From Paraburkholderia sp. IMGN_8 (lineage in GTDB: Bacteria; Pseudomonadota; Gammaproteobacteria; Burkholderiales; Burkholderiaceae), in contig NZ_CP150900.1 in NCBI RefSeq assembly GCF_038050405.1, positions 4,030,001-4,094,000 of the forward strand: a stretch of 64,000 bases of DNA. Direction: 5' to 3'. The position numbers and the translations under genes are program-made. Below the pieces are notes generated by a model. It did not search any database, was not told the origin of the DNA, and worked only from the letters and a program-made list of their open reading frames with translations. Below are positions 35,573 to 44,178 of this stretch, piece after piece; the stretch's first letter is position 1; each line of letters begins with the position of its first letter.

Positions 35573-35836
35573 TCAGGCAGCAGCTTCGAGCAGCGGCATC
35601 AAACCGCCCGCGCGATCGAGCGCGGACAGATCATCGTACCCGCCGACATGCTTCTCGCCGATGTACACCTGCGGGACCGTGCGACGGCCGGTCCGGCTCA
35701 TCATTTCTTCGCGACGGGCCGGATCCTTGTCGATCAGTACCTTTTCGACGTGCTCGACGCCGCGCGACTTTAAAAGACGTTCGGCCATCTGGCAATACGG
35801 GCACACCTGGGTGCTGTACATGATCACTTTGTTCAC
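35573..35836 (-). CDS. grxC: Glutaredoxin 3
   Basis: GrxC is a glutathione-dependent disulfide reductase of the cytosol. The 87-residue protein has the active site TQVCPYCQMAE (dithiol CPYC, residues about 11-14), the TVPQVYIG cis-Pro loop and the GGYDDLSAL glutathione-binding turn. GTG 35836 is selected because AAGGAG sits seven bases upstream. The GTGA overlap with the end of the rhodanese gene implies coupled translation. Confidence 0.95.
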   Translation of the reverse strand: MNKVIMYSTQVCPYCQMAERLLKSRGVEHVEKVLIDKDPARREEMMSRTGRRTVPQVYIGEKHVGGYDDLSALDRAGGLMPLLEAAA

Positions 35837-36258
35837 TTCGCTGCTCCTTGTTTCACCACCGGCATGCCGGCCTTCTGCCAGGCGTCGACACCGCCTTCGA
35901 GAACGTGGACTTCGGCGAACCCTGCATCCTGAACGATACGCGCCGCCTTGTTCGACTGCTGGCCGGTCTGGCATACCAGCAGCACGGGGTTGCTCTTATT
36001 CTTCACGAGTTGCGCGACTTTCGCCTGCAACTCCGCAAATTCAAGATGCCGTGCCGCGGGCAGATGGCCCTTGGCAAAATCAGCCGACGGACGCAGATCG
36101 ATGACCGCCGCATTGCGGCGGTTGATCAGTTGGGTAGCTTCAGCGGCCGACAGGCCGCCGCGGCCACGCCGGCTGATCGTCGGCCACAGCAGCAACCCAC
36201 CGGAGATGAGGACGATCGCGATCAGTACAAGGTTTGTGTAATCAGTGAAAAACTTCAC
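35833..36258 (-). CDS. Membrane-anchored rhodanese-like protein
   Basis: The 141-residue protein has one N-terminal helix (NLVLIAIVLISGGLLLWPTI) and a single rhodanese domain with VIDLRPSADFAKGHLPAARH and the active-site loop VCQTGQQSNKAA (catalytic Cys). It resembles the YibN proteins found with grxC and secB. Probable sulfur transfer or thiol chemistry at the membrane. GTG 36258 is the best start; longer frames lack a ribosome site. Confidence 0.85.
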   Translation of the reverse strand: MKFFTDYTNLVLIAIVLISGGLLLWPTISRRGRGGLSAAEATQLINRRNAAVIDLRPSADFAKGHLPAARHLEFAELQAKVAQLVKNKSNPVLLVCQTGQQSNKAARIVQDAGFAEVHVLEGGVDAWQKAGMPVVKQGAAK

Positions 36259-36395
36259 GGAAAATCCGCCGAAAAAGAGAGAAATCGAAAAGGGCAATCC
36301 ACCCATTATAAAATAACCGTTTGACGCGATGGCGGCGCTCCTCAAGACGGGCCTCGCAGCGCTTTACCGCTTCCTTACTACCGACCGGCAATCTC

Positions 36396-37142
36396 ATGTA
36401 CAAACTCGTTCTCATCCGCCACGGCGAATCGACGTGGAACAAGGAAAACCGCTTCACGGGCTGGGTCGACGTCGACCTGACCGAGCAGGGCAATCGCGAA
36501 GCGCAGCAAGCCGGCCTGCTGCTGAAGGAATCCGGCTACACGTTCGATATCGCCTATACGTCGGTGCTCAAGCGCGCGATCCGCACCTTGTGGCACGTGC
36601 AGGACCAGATGGATCTGATGTATCTGCCGGTGGTGCATTCATGGCGTCTGAACGAACGCCACTACGGCGCGCTGTCGGGACTGAACAAGGCTGAAACCGC
36701 CGCGAAGTTCGGCGACGAACAGGTGCTGGTCTGGCGCCGCAGCTACGACACGCCGCCGCCCGCGCTGGATCCGTCGGACGAACGCGCGCCCTATAACGAT
36801 CCGCGCTACGCGAAAGTGCCGCGCGAGCAATTGCCGCTCACGGAGTGCCTGAAAGACACCGTTGCGCGCGTTCTGCCTTTGTGGAACGAGTCGATCGCGC
36901 CGGCCATCAAGTCGGGCCGCAAGGTGGTGATCGCCGCACACGGCAACTCTATCCGCGCGCTGGTGAAGTACCTCGACAACATTTCGGACAACGACATCGT
37001 CGGCCTGAACATTCCGAACGGCGTGCCGCTCGTTTATGAACTCGACGACAACCTGAAGCCGATCGAGCGCTACTATCTGGGAGACCAGGAAGAAATCGCG
37101 AAGGCGCAAGCCGCTGTCGCAAGCCAAGGCAAGGCGGGCTGA
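36396..37142 (+). CDS. gpmA: 2,3-bisphosphoglycerate-dependent phosphoglycerate mutase
   Basis: GpmA interconverts 3- and 2-phosphoglycerate in glycolysis. The 248-residue enzyme starts [15 protein letters not shown] (phospho-His in RHGES), has [14 protein letters not shown], the [12 protein letters not shown] loop, and the second catalytic His in [17 protein letters not shown]. Full length. Divergent from the rhodanese gene across a 137-base gap. Confidence 0.97.
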   Translation: MYKLVLIRHGESTWNKENRFTGWVDVDLTEQGNREAQQAGLLLKESGYTFDIAYTSVLKRAIRTLWHVQDQMDLMYLPVVHSWRLNERHYGALSGLNKAETAAKFGDEQVLVWRRSYDTPPPALDPSDERAPYNDPRYAKVPREQLPLTECLKDTVARVLPLWNESIAPAIKSGRKVVIAAHGNSIRALVKYLDNISDNDIVGLNIPNGVPLVYELDDNLKPIERYYLGDQEEIAKAQAAVASQGKAG

Positions 37143-37442
37143 TTCCGAGCGGCCGCAGCCCTGCACTGAATAATGCAGCAAGGCGCGGCAAACGGGCGGC
37201 GCCGGCTGGCAACACACACCGGTAAGCGCGGCCCGTATCATCTCAAGCGCGCTTGCGGCCGCGATCCGCCTGTTACGGCACATTACTTCAGCATCGCAGC
37301 CCCAAACGCCCGAACCAGGCCGGGCCGGCGCTGTCGAATCACGATTGCCTGCGTCGCGCCCTGACTGGGCTGGTGTGCAGTTATACTTGTCCGTCCCCAT
37401 CTCTATCGACGCTGCCACGCGCTTCCGACCGCAACAGACTCT
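37143..37442. other. Gene-free gap between gpmA and the S41 protease
   Basis: About 300 bases without a credible gene. There is a small CTGCA/TGCAG stem after gpmA without a T-run. CTGACT (37361-37366) and TATACT (37382-37387) just ahead of the protease gene could be a promoter, but the 15-base spacing is short. Confidence 0.3.
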
Positions 37443-39020
37443 ATGCGAAAGAACCTGAAAAATATCGGCCTGATCGCCGCGGGCCTTGCTACCGGCGTAT
37501 TTGCCACGCTGCAACTTTCCGCCTCGGCCCAGCAACCCGCCAGCACCAGCACGGCCACGCCGCTGCCGCTGGACCAGCTCCGGCTCTTCGCCGAAGTCTT
37601 CGGGCAAATCAAGCATGAGTACGTCGAACCGGTCGACGACAAGAAGCTGCTCACCGCAGCGATCAAGGGTATGGTGTCGAGCCTCGACCCGCACTCGTCG
37701 TACCTCGACAAGACCGATTACGAAGAACTGCAGGAGCAGACCAAGGGTCGCTTCGCGGGTCTGGGGATCGAAATTTCGTCTGAAGACGGCCTGATCAAGG
37801 TGATCTCGCCGATCGAAGACACCCCGGCGTTCCGCGCCGGCATCCGTCCGGGCGACCTGATCACCCGCATCAACGACAAACCCGTGCGCGGCATGACGCT
37901 CGACCAGGCGGTCAAGCAGATGCGCGGCGAACCGGGTACCAAGGTCACGCTGACCATCTTCCGTAAGACCGACGACCGCACCTTCCCGCTGACGGTAACG
38001 CGCGCGATCATCAAGGTCCAGTCGGTCAAGATGAAGATTCTCGCGCCGGGCTACGCATACGTGCGCATCACCAGCTTCCAGGAGCGCACCACGCCTGATC
38101 TGGCCGCGAAACTGCAGGACATCGCACGTCAACAGCCGAACCTGAAGGGCCTCGTGCTCGACCTGCGCAACAACGGCGGCGGCCTGCTGCAAAGCGCGGT
38201 CGGCGTCGCGGGCGCGTTCCTGCCGCCGAACTCGGTGGTGGTGTCCACCAACGGCCAGATCCCGGATTCGAAACAGGTCTATCGCGATACGTACGATAAC
38301 TACCGTCTGCAGTCTTTCGACGGCGATCCGCTGAAGGACGAAGCGCCGATCTTCAAGACGGTGCCGATGATCGTGCTGACCAACGCCTACTCGGCTTCGG
38401 CCTCGGAAATCGTCGCGGGAGCGCTGCAGGATCAGCGTCGTGCGCTGATTGTCGGCAAGACCACGTTCGGCAAGGGTTCGGTGCAAACCGTCCGGCCGAT
38501 GACGGCCGAAACCGCGCTGCGCCTGACCACGGCGTACTACTACACGCCGAGCGGCCGTTCGATCCAGAACAAGGGCATCCGTCCTGACGTCGCAGTGGAT
38601 CAATACGCGGAAGGCGATCCGGACGACGCACTCGTGACCCGCGAAGTCGACTACTCGAATCACCTGGCGAACACGCAGGATCCGAACGAGAAGAAGGAAG
38701 CGGAAAAGCGCGAACAGGAGCGCATGGACCAGCTGCGTCAGCTTGAAGAGCAGAACGACAAGAAGACGCCGGAACAGCGCCAGAAGGATCGTGAGCGCAA
38801 GCCGGTCGAATTCGGTTCGACCGACGACTTCATGCTGCAACAGGCGTTGAACAAGCTGGAAGGCAAGCCGGTGCAGGAATCGAAGTCGCTGACCGAGCGG
38901 CGTCTGGCGCAGAACAAGCCGGCCGCGTCGGCCTCCGCGCCGGTCGCGGTGAAGTCGACGCAACCGGTGCCGGGCGCATCGGCGCCGGCCGGGGCTGCGG
39001 TGCCTGCCCCGACCAAGTAA
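37443..39020 (+). CDS. ctpA: S41 family C-terminal processing protease
   Basis: CtpA-type periplasmic proteases trim C-termini and control cell-wall hydrolases. Of 525 residues, 1 to about 30 are a signal peptide (ending ASAQ). About 95-180 is a PDZ domain (GLGIEISSEDGLIKVISPIEDTPAFRAGI). The S41 core follows, with the Ser in NAYSASASEIVAGALQD and the Lys in GKTTFGKGSVQ. The last 130 residues are a charged, coiled-coil-like region (KKEAEKREQERMDQLRQLEE) and an Ala/Pro tail. No typical lipobox. It is followed by a perfect hairpin and moeB. Confidence 0.92.
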   Translation: MRKNLKNIGLIAAGLATGVFATLQLSASAQQPASTSTATPLPLDQLRLFAEVFGQIKHEYVEPVDDKKLLTAAIKGMVSSLDPHSSYLDKTDYEELQEQTKGRFAGLGIEISSEDGLIKVISPIEDTPAFRAGIRPGDLITRINDKPVRGMTLDQAVKQMRGEPGTKVTLTIFRKTDDRTFPLTVTRAIIKVQSVKMKILAPGYAYVRITSFQERTTPDLAAKLQDIARQQPNLKGLVLDLRNNGGGLLQSAVGVAGAFLPPNSVVVSTNGQIPDSKQVYRDTYDNYRLQSFDGDPLKDEAPIFKTVPMIVLTNAYSASASEIVAGALQDQRRALIVGKTTFGKGSVQTVRPMTAETALRLTTAYYYTPSGRSIQNKGIRPDVAVDQYAEGDPDDALVTREVDYSNHLANTQDPNEKKEAEKREQERMDQLRQLEEQNDKKTPEQRQKDRERKPVEFGSTDDFMLQQALNKLEGKPVQESKSLTERRLAQNKPAASASAPVAVKSTQPVPGASAPAGAAVPAPTK

Positions 39021-39033
39021 GCACCAAACCCGA

Positions 39034-39068
39034 CGTGTCTTCGCAGCGCTGAATGCTGCGAAGACACG
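39034..39068. terminator. Perfect 14-bp hairpin between the S41 protease and moeB
   Basis: CGTGTCTTCGCAGC (39034-39047) pairs perfectly with 39055-39068 around a 7-base loop. No T-run follows, so it may be a Rho-assisted terminator or a 3'-end stabiliser of the protease message. Confidence 0.45.
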
Positions 39069-39160
39069 CTCCCCGCGCGATTAAAATAACCACAACGAAA
39101 ACGCGCGCTGCAGGCCATCGGTCCTGCCTCCCCTCGCGCGATCCACCTCACGCGCCCGCC

Positions 39161-39919
39161 ATGAACGACGATCAACTCCTCCGCTATTCCCGCCATATCC
39201 TCGTCGACGAAATCGGCATCGAGGCGCAGCAGCGCTTTCTCGACGCGCACGCGATCGTTGTCGGCGCGGGCGGGCTAGGTTCGCCGGCCGCGATGTACCT
39301 GGCGGCCGCAGGCGTCGGCCGCTTGACGCTGGTCGATGCCGACACGGTCGATCTGACCAATCTGCAACGGCAGATTCTGCATGTGACGGCCTCGGTCGGG
39401 CGCAAAAAGGTCGATTCCGGGCGCGATGCGATCGCGCAGATCAACCCTGACGTGGTGGTGAACGCGGTGGCCGAACGTGTCGACGATGCGTGGCTCGACC
39501 GCGAAGTGCCGCACGCCGCCGTCGTGCTCGATTGCACCGATAACTTCGCGACGCGCCACGCGATCAACCGCGCCTGTGTGAAGCACGGCGTGCCGCTGGT
39601 GTCGGGCGCGGCATTGCGCTTCGACGGCCAGATCAGCACCTTCGATTTCCGCGACCAAACGTCGCCCTGCTACGCGTGCGTGTTCCCGGAAGACCAGCCG
39701 TTCGAGGAAGTCGCGTGCTCGACGATGGGCGTGTTCGCGCCGACGGTCGGCATCATCGGATCGATGCAGGCCGCCGAGGCGCTACGGGTGATCGGGGGAA
39801 TCGGTACGCCGCTGGTGGGCCGCCTGATGATGCTCGATTCGCTGCGGATGGAATGGAACACGATGCGCATTGCGCGCCAGCCGGATTGCCCGGTGTGCGG
39901 GGAAAAGCACCCGAACTGA
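39161..39919 (+). CDS. moeB: MoeB/ThiF family adenylyltransferase
   Basis: Enzymes of this family adenylate the C-terminal Gly-Gly of MoaD or ThiS, the sulfur carriers for molybdopterin and thiamine. The 252-residue protein has the E1-like nucleotide loop VVGAGGLGSPAAMYLAAAG, the R-finger region LQRQILH, DCTDNFATRHAIN, the zinc Cys pairs CYACVFP and CPVCGEKHP, and the Cys in ACSTMGVFAP. Start ATG 39161. Whether it serves Moco or thiamine cannot be read from the sequence. Confidence 0.9.
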   Translation: MNDDQLLRYSRHILVDEIGIEAQQRFLDAHAIVVGAGGLGSPAAMYLAAAGVGRLTLVDADTVDLTNLQRQILHVTASVGRKKVDSGRDAIAQINPDVVVNAVAERVDDAWLDREVPHAAVVLDCTDNFATRHAINRACVKHGVPLVSGAALRFDGQISTFDFRDQTSPCYACVFPEDQPFEEVACSTMGVFAPTVGIIGSMQAAEALRVIGGIGTPLVGRLMMLDSLRMEWNTMRIARQPDCPVCGEKHPN

Positions 39920-39932
39920 ATGAAATTGACGA

Positions 39933-39956
39933 AAGCGCCGCGACCGCGCGGCGCTT
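39933..39956. terminator. Bidirectional terminator between moeB and ptsI
   Basis: AAGCGCCGCG (39933-39942) pairs with CGCGGCGCTT (39947-39956) around a 4-base loop in the 52-base gap between two converging stops. TTCCTTT follows on the plus strand. Confidence 0.65.
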
Positions 39957-39971
39957 CCTTTGCAACACCGC

Positions 39972-41720
39972 TTAGGCCAGCGCCACGCGCTTGAGCGCCG
40001 CCTGCACTTCCTCCGGTTCGAACGACGCCAGCACGTCGGCCACCGGCTTCTCCAGCGTCTTCAGATGCGAGCGCAGGACTTCCTGCTTGACGACCAGCAA
40101 CTGACTCGGATGCATCGAAAACTCGGTGAGGCCCATGCCGAGCAAGAGGCGCGTCAACGCCGGATCGCCCGCCATTTCGCCGCATACCGAGACCGGCACC
40201 CCTGCCCGCTTCGCCTCGCGCAGCGTAAACGCGATCAGATGCAGCACCGCCGGATGCAGCGGGTCGTACAGATGCGCGACGGCGTTATCCGCGCGATCGA
40301 TCGCCAGCGTGTACTGGATCAGATCGTTGGTACCGATCGACAGGAAATCGAGCCGCTTCAAAAAGAGCGGCAGCGCGATCGCGGCAGCCGGGATCTCAAT
40401 CATCGCGCCGACCTGCACGTTCGGATCGTAGGCGATTCCAGCGTCATCCAGCTGGCGCTTGGCTTCGCGAATCAGATCGAGCGTCTGATCGATCTCCTGC
40501 GCGTGCGCGAGCATCGGAATCAGAACCTTCACCGTGCCGAAAGCCGATGCGCGCAGAATCGCTCGCAACTGCGTCAGGAACATCTGCGGCTCCGAGAGGC
40601 TCCAGCGGATCGCCCGCAGGCCCAAGGCGGGGTTCGCGGCGGTTTCATAGCCATCACCGCCTCCCATCGAATCGAGCGGCTTGTCGGCGCCGACGTCGAT
40701 CGTGCGGATCGTTACCGGCAAGCCGTTCATTAGCTCGACCGCGCGCCGGTAGGCACCGAATTGCTCCTCCTCTTCCGGCATCCGGTCCTTGTGATTCATG
40801 AACAGGAACTCGGTACGAAACAGGCCGACCCCGGTCGCACCGGCATCGATCGCCGCGCGCGCATCGTCCGGCAACTCGATGTTCGCGCACAGCTCGATGC
40901 GTGTGCCACACAGCGTTTGCGTCGGCGAGAATTTGAGGCGTTGCAGCTTGCGCTGCTCGAGCTCTTTTTCGCTTTGACGGTATGAATACTCTTCAAGCAC
41001 GATCGGCGCCGGATCGACGATCACGATGCCATGATCGCCGTCGACAATAATCAGGTCGTCCTGGCGGATCAGCGAGCTTGCGTGCTGCACGCCGACCGCA
41101 GCCGGAATGCCCAGACTGCGCGCGACAATCGCCGTATGCGAAGTGCGGCCACCGAGATCCGTGACGAAACCCTGAAACGTTTGCGTTTTGAACTGCATCA
41201 TGTCGGCCGGCGCGATGTCGTGCGCGACCACGATCATCTCGTCGCAAGCGCCGTGCACGCCGTCCACCAGCGCAACCGAGGCGCCGGCGAGCGCCTTCAG
41301 CACGCGCTCCACCACCTGCTGGATGTCGGCTTTGCGCTCCCGCAGGTATTCGTCTTCGATATCGTCGAAATGGCGCGACAGGCGCTCGAGTTGTTCGGTC
41401 AGCGCCCACTCGACGTTGTAGCGGCGCGTACGGATCAGGTCGATGGTCTCCTGCACGAGCATCGCATCGTTCAGGATCATTGAATGAACGTTGATGAACG
41501 CACCCATTTCGCTGGGCGCGTCCGCGGCGAGATCGGCGCGCAGCGCGTCGAGCTCGTGATGCACGAGTTGCTGGGCCGAGCGGAAACGCTCGACCTCCCC
41601 TTCGATCTGAGCGGGTTCGATCAGATAGTGGTCTACGTCAAGTGCAGCCGGGGCGATCAGATAAGCCCGCCCGATGGCGATACCGCGTGACACGGGAATT
41701 CCATGCAGCGTGAATGACAC
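39972..41720 (-). CDS. ptsI: PTS enzyme I
   Basis: Enzyme I takes phosphate from phosphoenolpyruvate and gives it to HPr. The 582-residue protein has the HPr-binding N-domain, the phospho-His loop TDLGGRTSHTAIVARSLGIP (His near 195), FRTEFLFMNHKDRMP, and the PEP barrel with GAMIEIPAAA and the Cys of VSVCGEMAGDP. The start GTG 41720 lies five bases after AGGAGG. Together with ptsH and the EIIA(Man) gene it forms a PTS without any local permease, so its role here is probably regulatory. Confidence 0.95.
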   Translation of the reverse strand: MSFTLHGIPVSRGIAIGRAYLIAPAALDVDHYLIEPAQIEGEVERFRSAQQLVHHELDALRADLAADAPSEMGAFINVHSMILNDAMLVQETIDLIRTRRYNVEWALTEQLERLSRHFDDIEDEYLRERKADIQQVVERVLKALAGASVALVDGVHGACDEMIVVAHDIAPADMMQFKTQTFQGFVTDLGGRTSHTAIVARSLGIPAAVGVQHASSLIRQDDLIIVDGDHGIVIVDPAPIVLEEYSYRQSEKELEQRKLQRLKFSPTQTLCGTRIELCANIELPDDARAAIDAGATGVGLFRTEFLFMNHKDRMPEEEEQFGAYRRAVELMNGLPVTIRTIDVGADKPLDSMGGGDGYETAANPALGLRAIRWSLSEPQMFLTQLRAILRASAFGTVKVLIPMLAHAQEIDQTLDLIREAKRQLDDAGIAYDPNVQVGAMIEIPAAAIALPLFLKRLDFLSIGTNDLIQYTLAIDRADNAVAHLYDPLHPAVLHLIAFTLREAKRAGVPVSVCGEMAGDPALTRLLLGMGLTEFSMHPSQLLVVKQEVLRSHLKTLEKPVADVLASFEPEEVQAALKRVALA

Positions 41721-41785
41721 GCGCACCTCCTCTAGTTGTGTAATGCCGCGGCAAACCGCTGCAATGCTCTCAGACTCTCTTGGCC

Positions 41786-41791
41786 ATTATA
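41786..41791 (-). promoter_or_regulatory. Possible -10 box of a ptsI promoter
   Basis: A perfect TATAAT lies on the minus strand (41791-41786), 66 bases ahead of the ptsI start and downstream of the terminator that follows ptsH. No good -35 box is seen at 16-18 bases. If used, it gives ptsI its own transcript. Confidence 0.4.
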
Positions 41792-41895
41792 AATTCCGCG
41801 CTCTTAACAGGTACGACAGCACTGTGTGCAGCGCAGCACGAATTACCGTAAGCGACGGCGCCAAATAATCCACCGATCGTCAATTGTCACGCGCT

Positions 41896-41927
41896 AAAAA
41901 AAACGCCGCGGACAGCCGCGGCGTTTT
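41896..41927 (-). terminator. Strong terminator between ptsH and ptsI
   Basis: AAAACGCCGCGG pairs with CCGCGGCGTTTT (loop ACAG). On the minus strand the stem is followed by a run of eight T residues. It lies 28 bases after the ptsH stop and 176 bases before the ptsI start, so most transcripts should end after ptsH. Confidence 0.88.
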
Positions 41928-41954
41928 GCTCCCAAGTAACGTGAACGCGCGAAC

Positions 41955-42224
41955 TCACTGACCCTCGCCGAATTTATCGGCAATCAGTTTCAACAATGCG
42001 TCCATCGCATCTTTTTCGTCGGCGCCTTCCGTTTCGATCATCACGGTGCTGCCGATACCCGCGGCCAGCATCATCACGCCCATGATGCTCTTGGCATTGA
42101 TGCGGCGGCCATTACGGCTCATCCAGATTTCCGCCTGGTAGTTGCCTGCGAGTTGCGTCAACTTGGCCGACGCGCGCGCGTGCAGCCCCAGCTTGTTCAC
42201 GATAGTCGTTTCCTGTTGCAGCAT
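41955..42224 (-). CDS. ptsH: HPr phosphocarrier protein
   Basis: The 89-residue HPr has the phosphoryl-carrying His15 in NKLGLHARASAK and Ser46 in NAKSIMGVMML. Ser46 is the target of HPr kinase in beta-proteobacteria, so the protein probably both relays phosphate and signals. Start ATG 42224. It follows the EIIA(Man) gene by 84 bases and is separated from ptsI by a terminator. Confidence 0.96.
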   Translation of the reverse strand: MLQQETTIVNKLGLHARASAKLTQLAGNYQAEIWMSRNGRRINAKSIMGVMMLAAGIGSTVMIETEGADEKDAMDALLKLIADKFGEGQ

Positions 42225-42308
42225 GTGATGGTCCGAAAGCGCGGGTAAATGTTGGTGTGAAAGGTGAAACTGCAAACCAGCTAAATCGTTTGAAGCCGCT
42301 CGCGGTGC

Positions 42309-42797
42309 TTACAACCCGGTCGAGCCGGCCTTCTGCGTCGGGCAAGCCGCGGGCGGCACGGCGGGCAAACAGTCGCCGGAACCTGCAGTTGGCGCGACCG
42401 GCGCCGGCGTGGCGGGCCCGATTGCATGCACGCCTTTGGTCGCGCCGTCGAGCGCTTTGTCGACCAGCGTGTCGAGCGGCGTGGCGCGGTAACAGACCGC
42501 GCGCACCAGCATCGGCAAATTGACGCCACACAGTACGCGCACATTCGGCACCGAAGCGAGACGCCCGGCGATATTCGCCGGCGTCGCACCGAACATGTCG
42601 GTGAGCACGAGCGCGCCGTTTTCCTCCTTGAGCCGCTCGATTTCGGCGTGCGCGAACGCGACCATCTGTGCGGGATCGCAATCCGGCGATACGTCGATCA
42701 CGCCGATGCGAGCCGGCAAGCCACCGTAGATGTGCGAAATACAATCGCGCAACGCGGTGGCGAACGGAGCGTGCGCAATGATCAGAATGCCTGCCAT
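42309..42797 (-). CDS. PTS EIIA component, mannose family
   Basis: The 162-residue protein has an EIIA(Man) domain (1 to about 130) with the phospho-His9 in AGILIIAHAPFA, LVLTDMFGATPANIA and CGVNLPMLVRAV. The last 30 residues are an unusual Ala/Pro-rich tail with two Cys (GDCLPAVPPAACPTQ). No EIIB, EIIC or EIID is nearby. In beta-proteobacteria such incomplete PTS sets are thought to regulate rather than transport. Start ATG 42797. Upstream on the same strand lie gshB and gshA. Confidence 0.9.
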   Translation of the reverse strand: MAGILIIAHAPFATALRDCISHIYGGLPARIGVIDVSPDCDPAQMVAFAHAEIERLKEENGALVLTDMFGATPANIAGRLASVPNVRVLCGVNLPMLVRAVCYRATPLDTLVDKALDGATKGVHAIGPATPAPVAPTAGSGDCLPAVPPAACPTQKAGSTGL

Positions 42798-43131
42798 GTC
42801 AGCCTTGCAGCAAAAAAACGGCCCCGAACCGTGAACCGGAACACACTGCCCGATTCGCAAGCGCCCCCGACCGGCCGTGGGTCGTGAGGGCCGGAACGCA
42901 CCATTCGACCAGCGGCACGCAGCGCCTGAAGCACTGTGAGCAACTGCTCGCTCACTGTCCGCGATCCATGCCCATGGCGTCCTGACGACACCGTGCAATC
43001 GGCCTGGACAGACTTGGATCGGAAGAGCAGGCATTGTAGCAGGGCCATTTTCGCGCTAAAGCCATCGTCTCGCTTGATGCGGATTTACTACACAGTTTGG
43101 GGACGCTGGCAGCCATTCAAGAGCCGCGCTG
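42798..43131. other. Gene-free gap between the EIIA gene and gshB
   Basis: I see no credible gene, terminator or strong promoter in these 334 bases. It must hold the promoter or leader of the EIIA-ptsH unit unless that unit is read through from gshB. Confidence 0.3.
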
Positions 43132-44088
43132 TCACCCTGCCGCGCGCTCCAATGCGTCGATGAACATTGCGGCAACGTCGAATCCGGTCTGATCCATGAT
43201 TTCGCGGAAGCAGGTCGGGCTGGTCACGTTGACTTCGGTGAGCCAGTCGCCGATCGCGTCCAGCCCGACCAGCAGCAGGCCGCGCGCGGCGAGCACCGGT
43301 GCGAGCGTGTTGGCGATCTTGCGGTCGTGCTCGGTGAGCGGTCGCGCCACACCCAGGCCGCCCGCGGCCAGATTGCCGCGCACTTCATTGCCCTGAGGAA
43401 TCCGCGCAAGCGAAAACGGCACCGCCTCGCCACCAATCAGCAGAATGCGCTTGTCACCGTCCTTGATGTCCGGGATGAATTTTTGCGCCATCACCGAGCG
43501 AGCGCCATCGTGGCTCAGCATCTCGATGATTGCGCCGAGATTCATGCCGTCGGCCTTCACGCGGAACACGCCCATGCCGCCCATGCCGTCGAGCGGCTTG
43601 AGGATCACGTCGCCGTGTTCTTCATGGAACGCTCGCAAGCGGGTAGCGTCGCGTGTGACCAGCGTGGGCGTGACGAACTGCGCGAACTCGCCGATCGCCA
43701 GCTTTTCCGAGTGATCGCGAATCGCCTGCGGCTTGTTGAAGATGCGCGCGCCGCCACGTTCGGCCAGTTCCAGAAGCCACGTCGACGTCACGTATTCCAT
43801 GTCGAACGGCGGGTCCTTGCGCATCACCACCGCGCTGAAGCGCTTAAGCGTTCGCGGCGCTGCCGCTTCGGCCGCGTACCACGTGTCGCGATGCAGGTCC
43901 GCCCCGTCGCCGACAATCGCAAAGCGCTGCACGTTCGCCTCGACGTCGCCGCCCGTCCACGCCAGATGCTTCGGCTCGCACGTGTACAGCGTGTGACCGC
44001 GGCGCGCGGCTTCAGCCATCATCGCGTAAGTCGAGTCTTTGTAGATCTTGAACTGCGTGAGCGGATCGGCGATGAAAAGAATGTCCAT
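43132..44088 (-). CDS. gshB: Glutathione synthetase
   Basis: GshB joins glycine to gamma-glutamylcysteine using ATP. The 318-residue ATP-grasp enzyme begins MDILFIADPLTQFKIYKDST, and has FNKPQAIRDHSEKL, VILKPLDGMGGMGVFRV (ATP-binding loop) and the C-terminal EVNVTSPTCFREI motif with metal ligands. It is 90 bases downstream of gshA. Full length. Confidence 0.97.
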   Translation of the reverse strand: MDILFIADPLTQFKIYKDSTYAMMAEAARRGHTLYTCEPKHLAWTGGDVEANVQRFAIVGDGADLHRDTWYAAEAAAPRTLKRFSAVVMRKDPPFDMEYVTSTWLLELAERGGARIFNKPQAIRDHSEKLAIGEFAQFVTPTLVTRDATRLRAFHEEHGDVILKPLDGMGGMGVFRVKADGMNLGAIIEMLSHDGARSVMAQKFIPDIKDGDKRILLIGGEAVPFSLARIPQGNEVRGNLAAGGLGVARPLTEHDRKIANTLAPVLAARGLLLVGLDAIGDWLTEVNVTSPTCFREIMDQTGFDVAAMFIDALERAAG

Positions 44089-44178
44089 TGGAATTCCGGT
44101 GCGCCCTTACGGGCTTGGCGTTGATCGTTGAAAGAGACGCGGCGGCATCCGTGCTGGGGTCTGAACGGCCGCAGCCGC

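Noticed and set aside
36639..38963. A 774-codon open frame on the minus strand opposite gpmA and the S41 protease
   Set aside because: It is the antisense shadow of two well-supported genes. Strong third-position GC bias leaves the opposite strand open, and the translation is Arg/Asp/His-rich with no recognisable domain.
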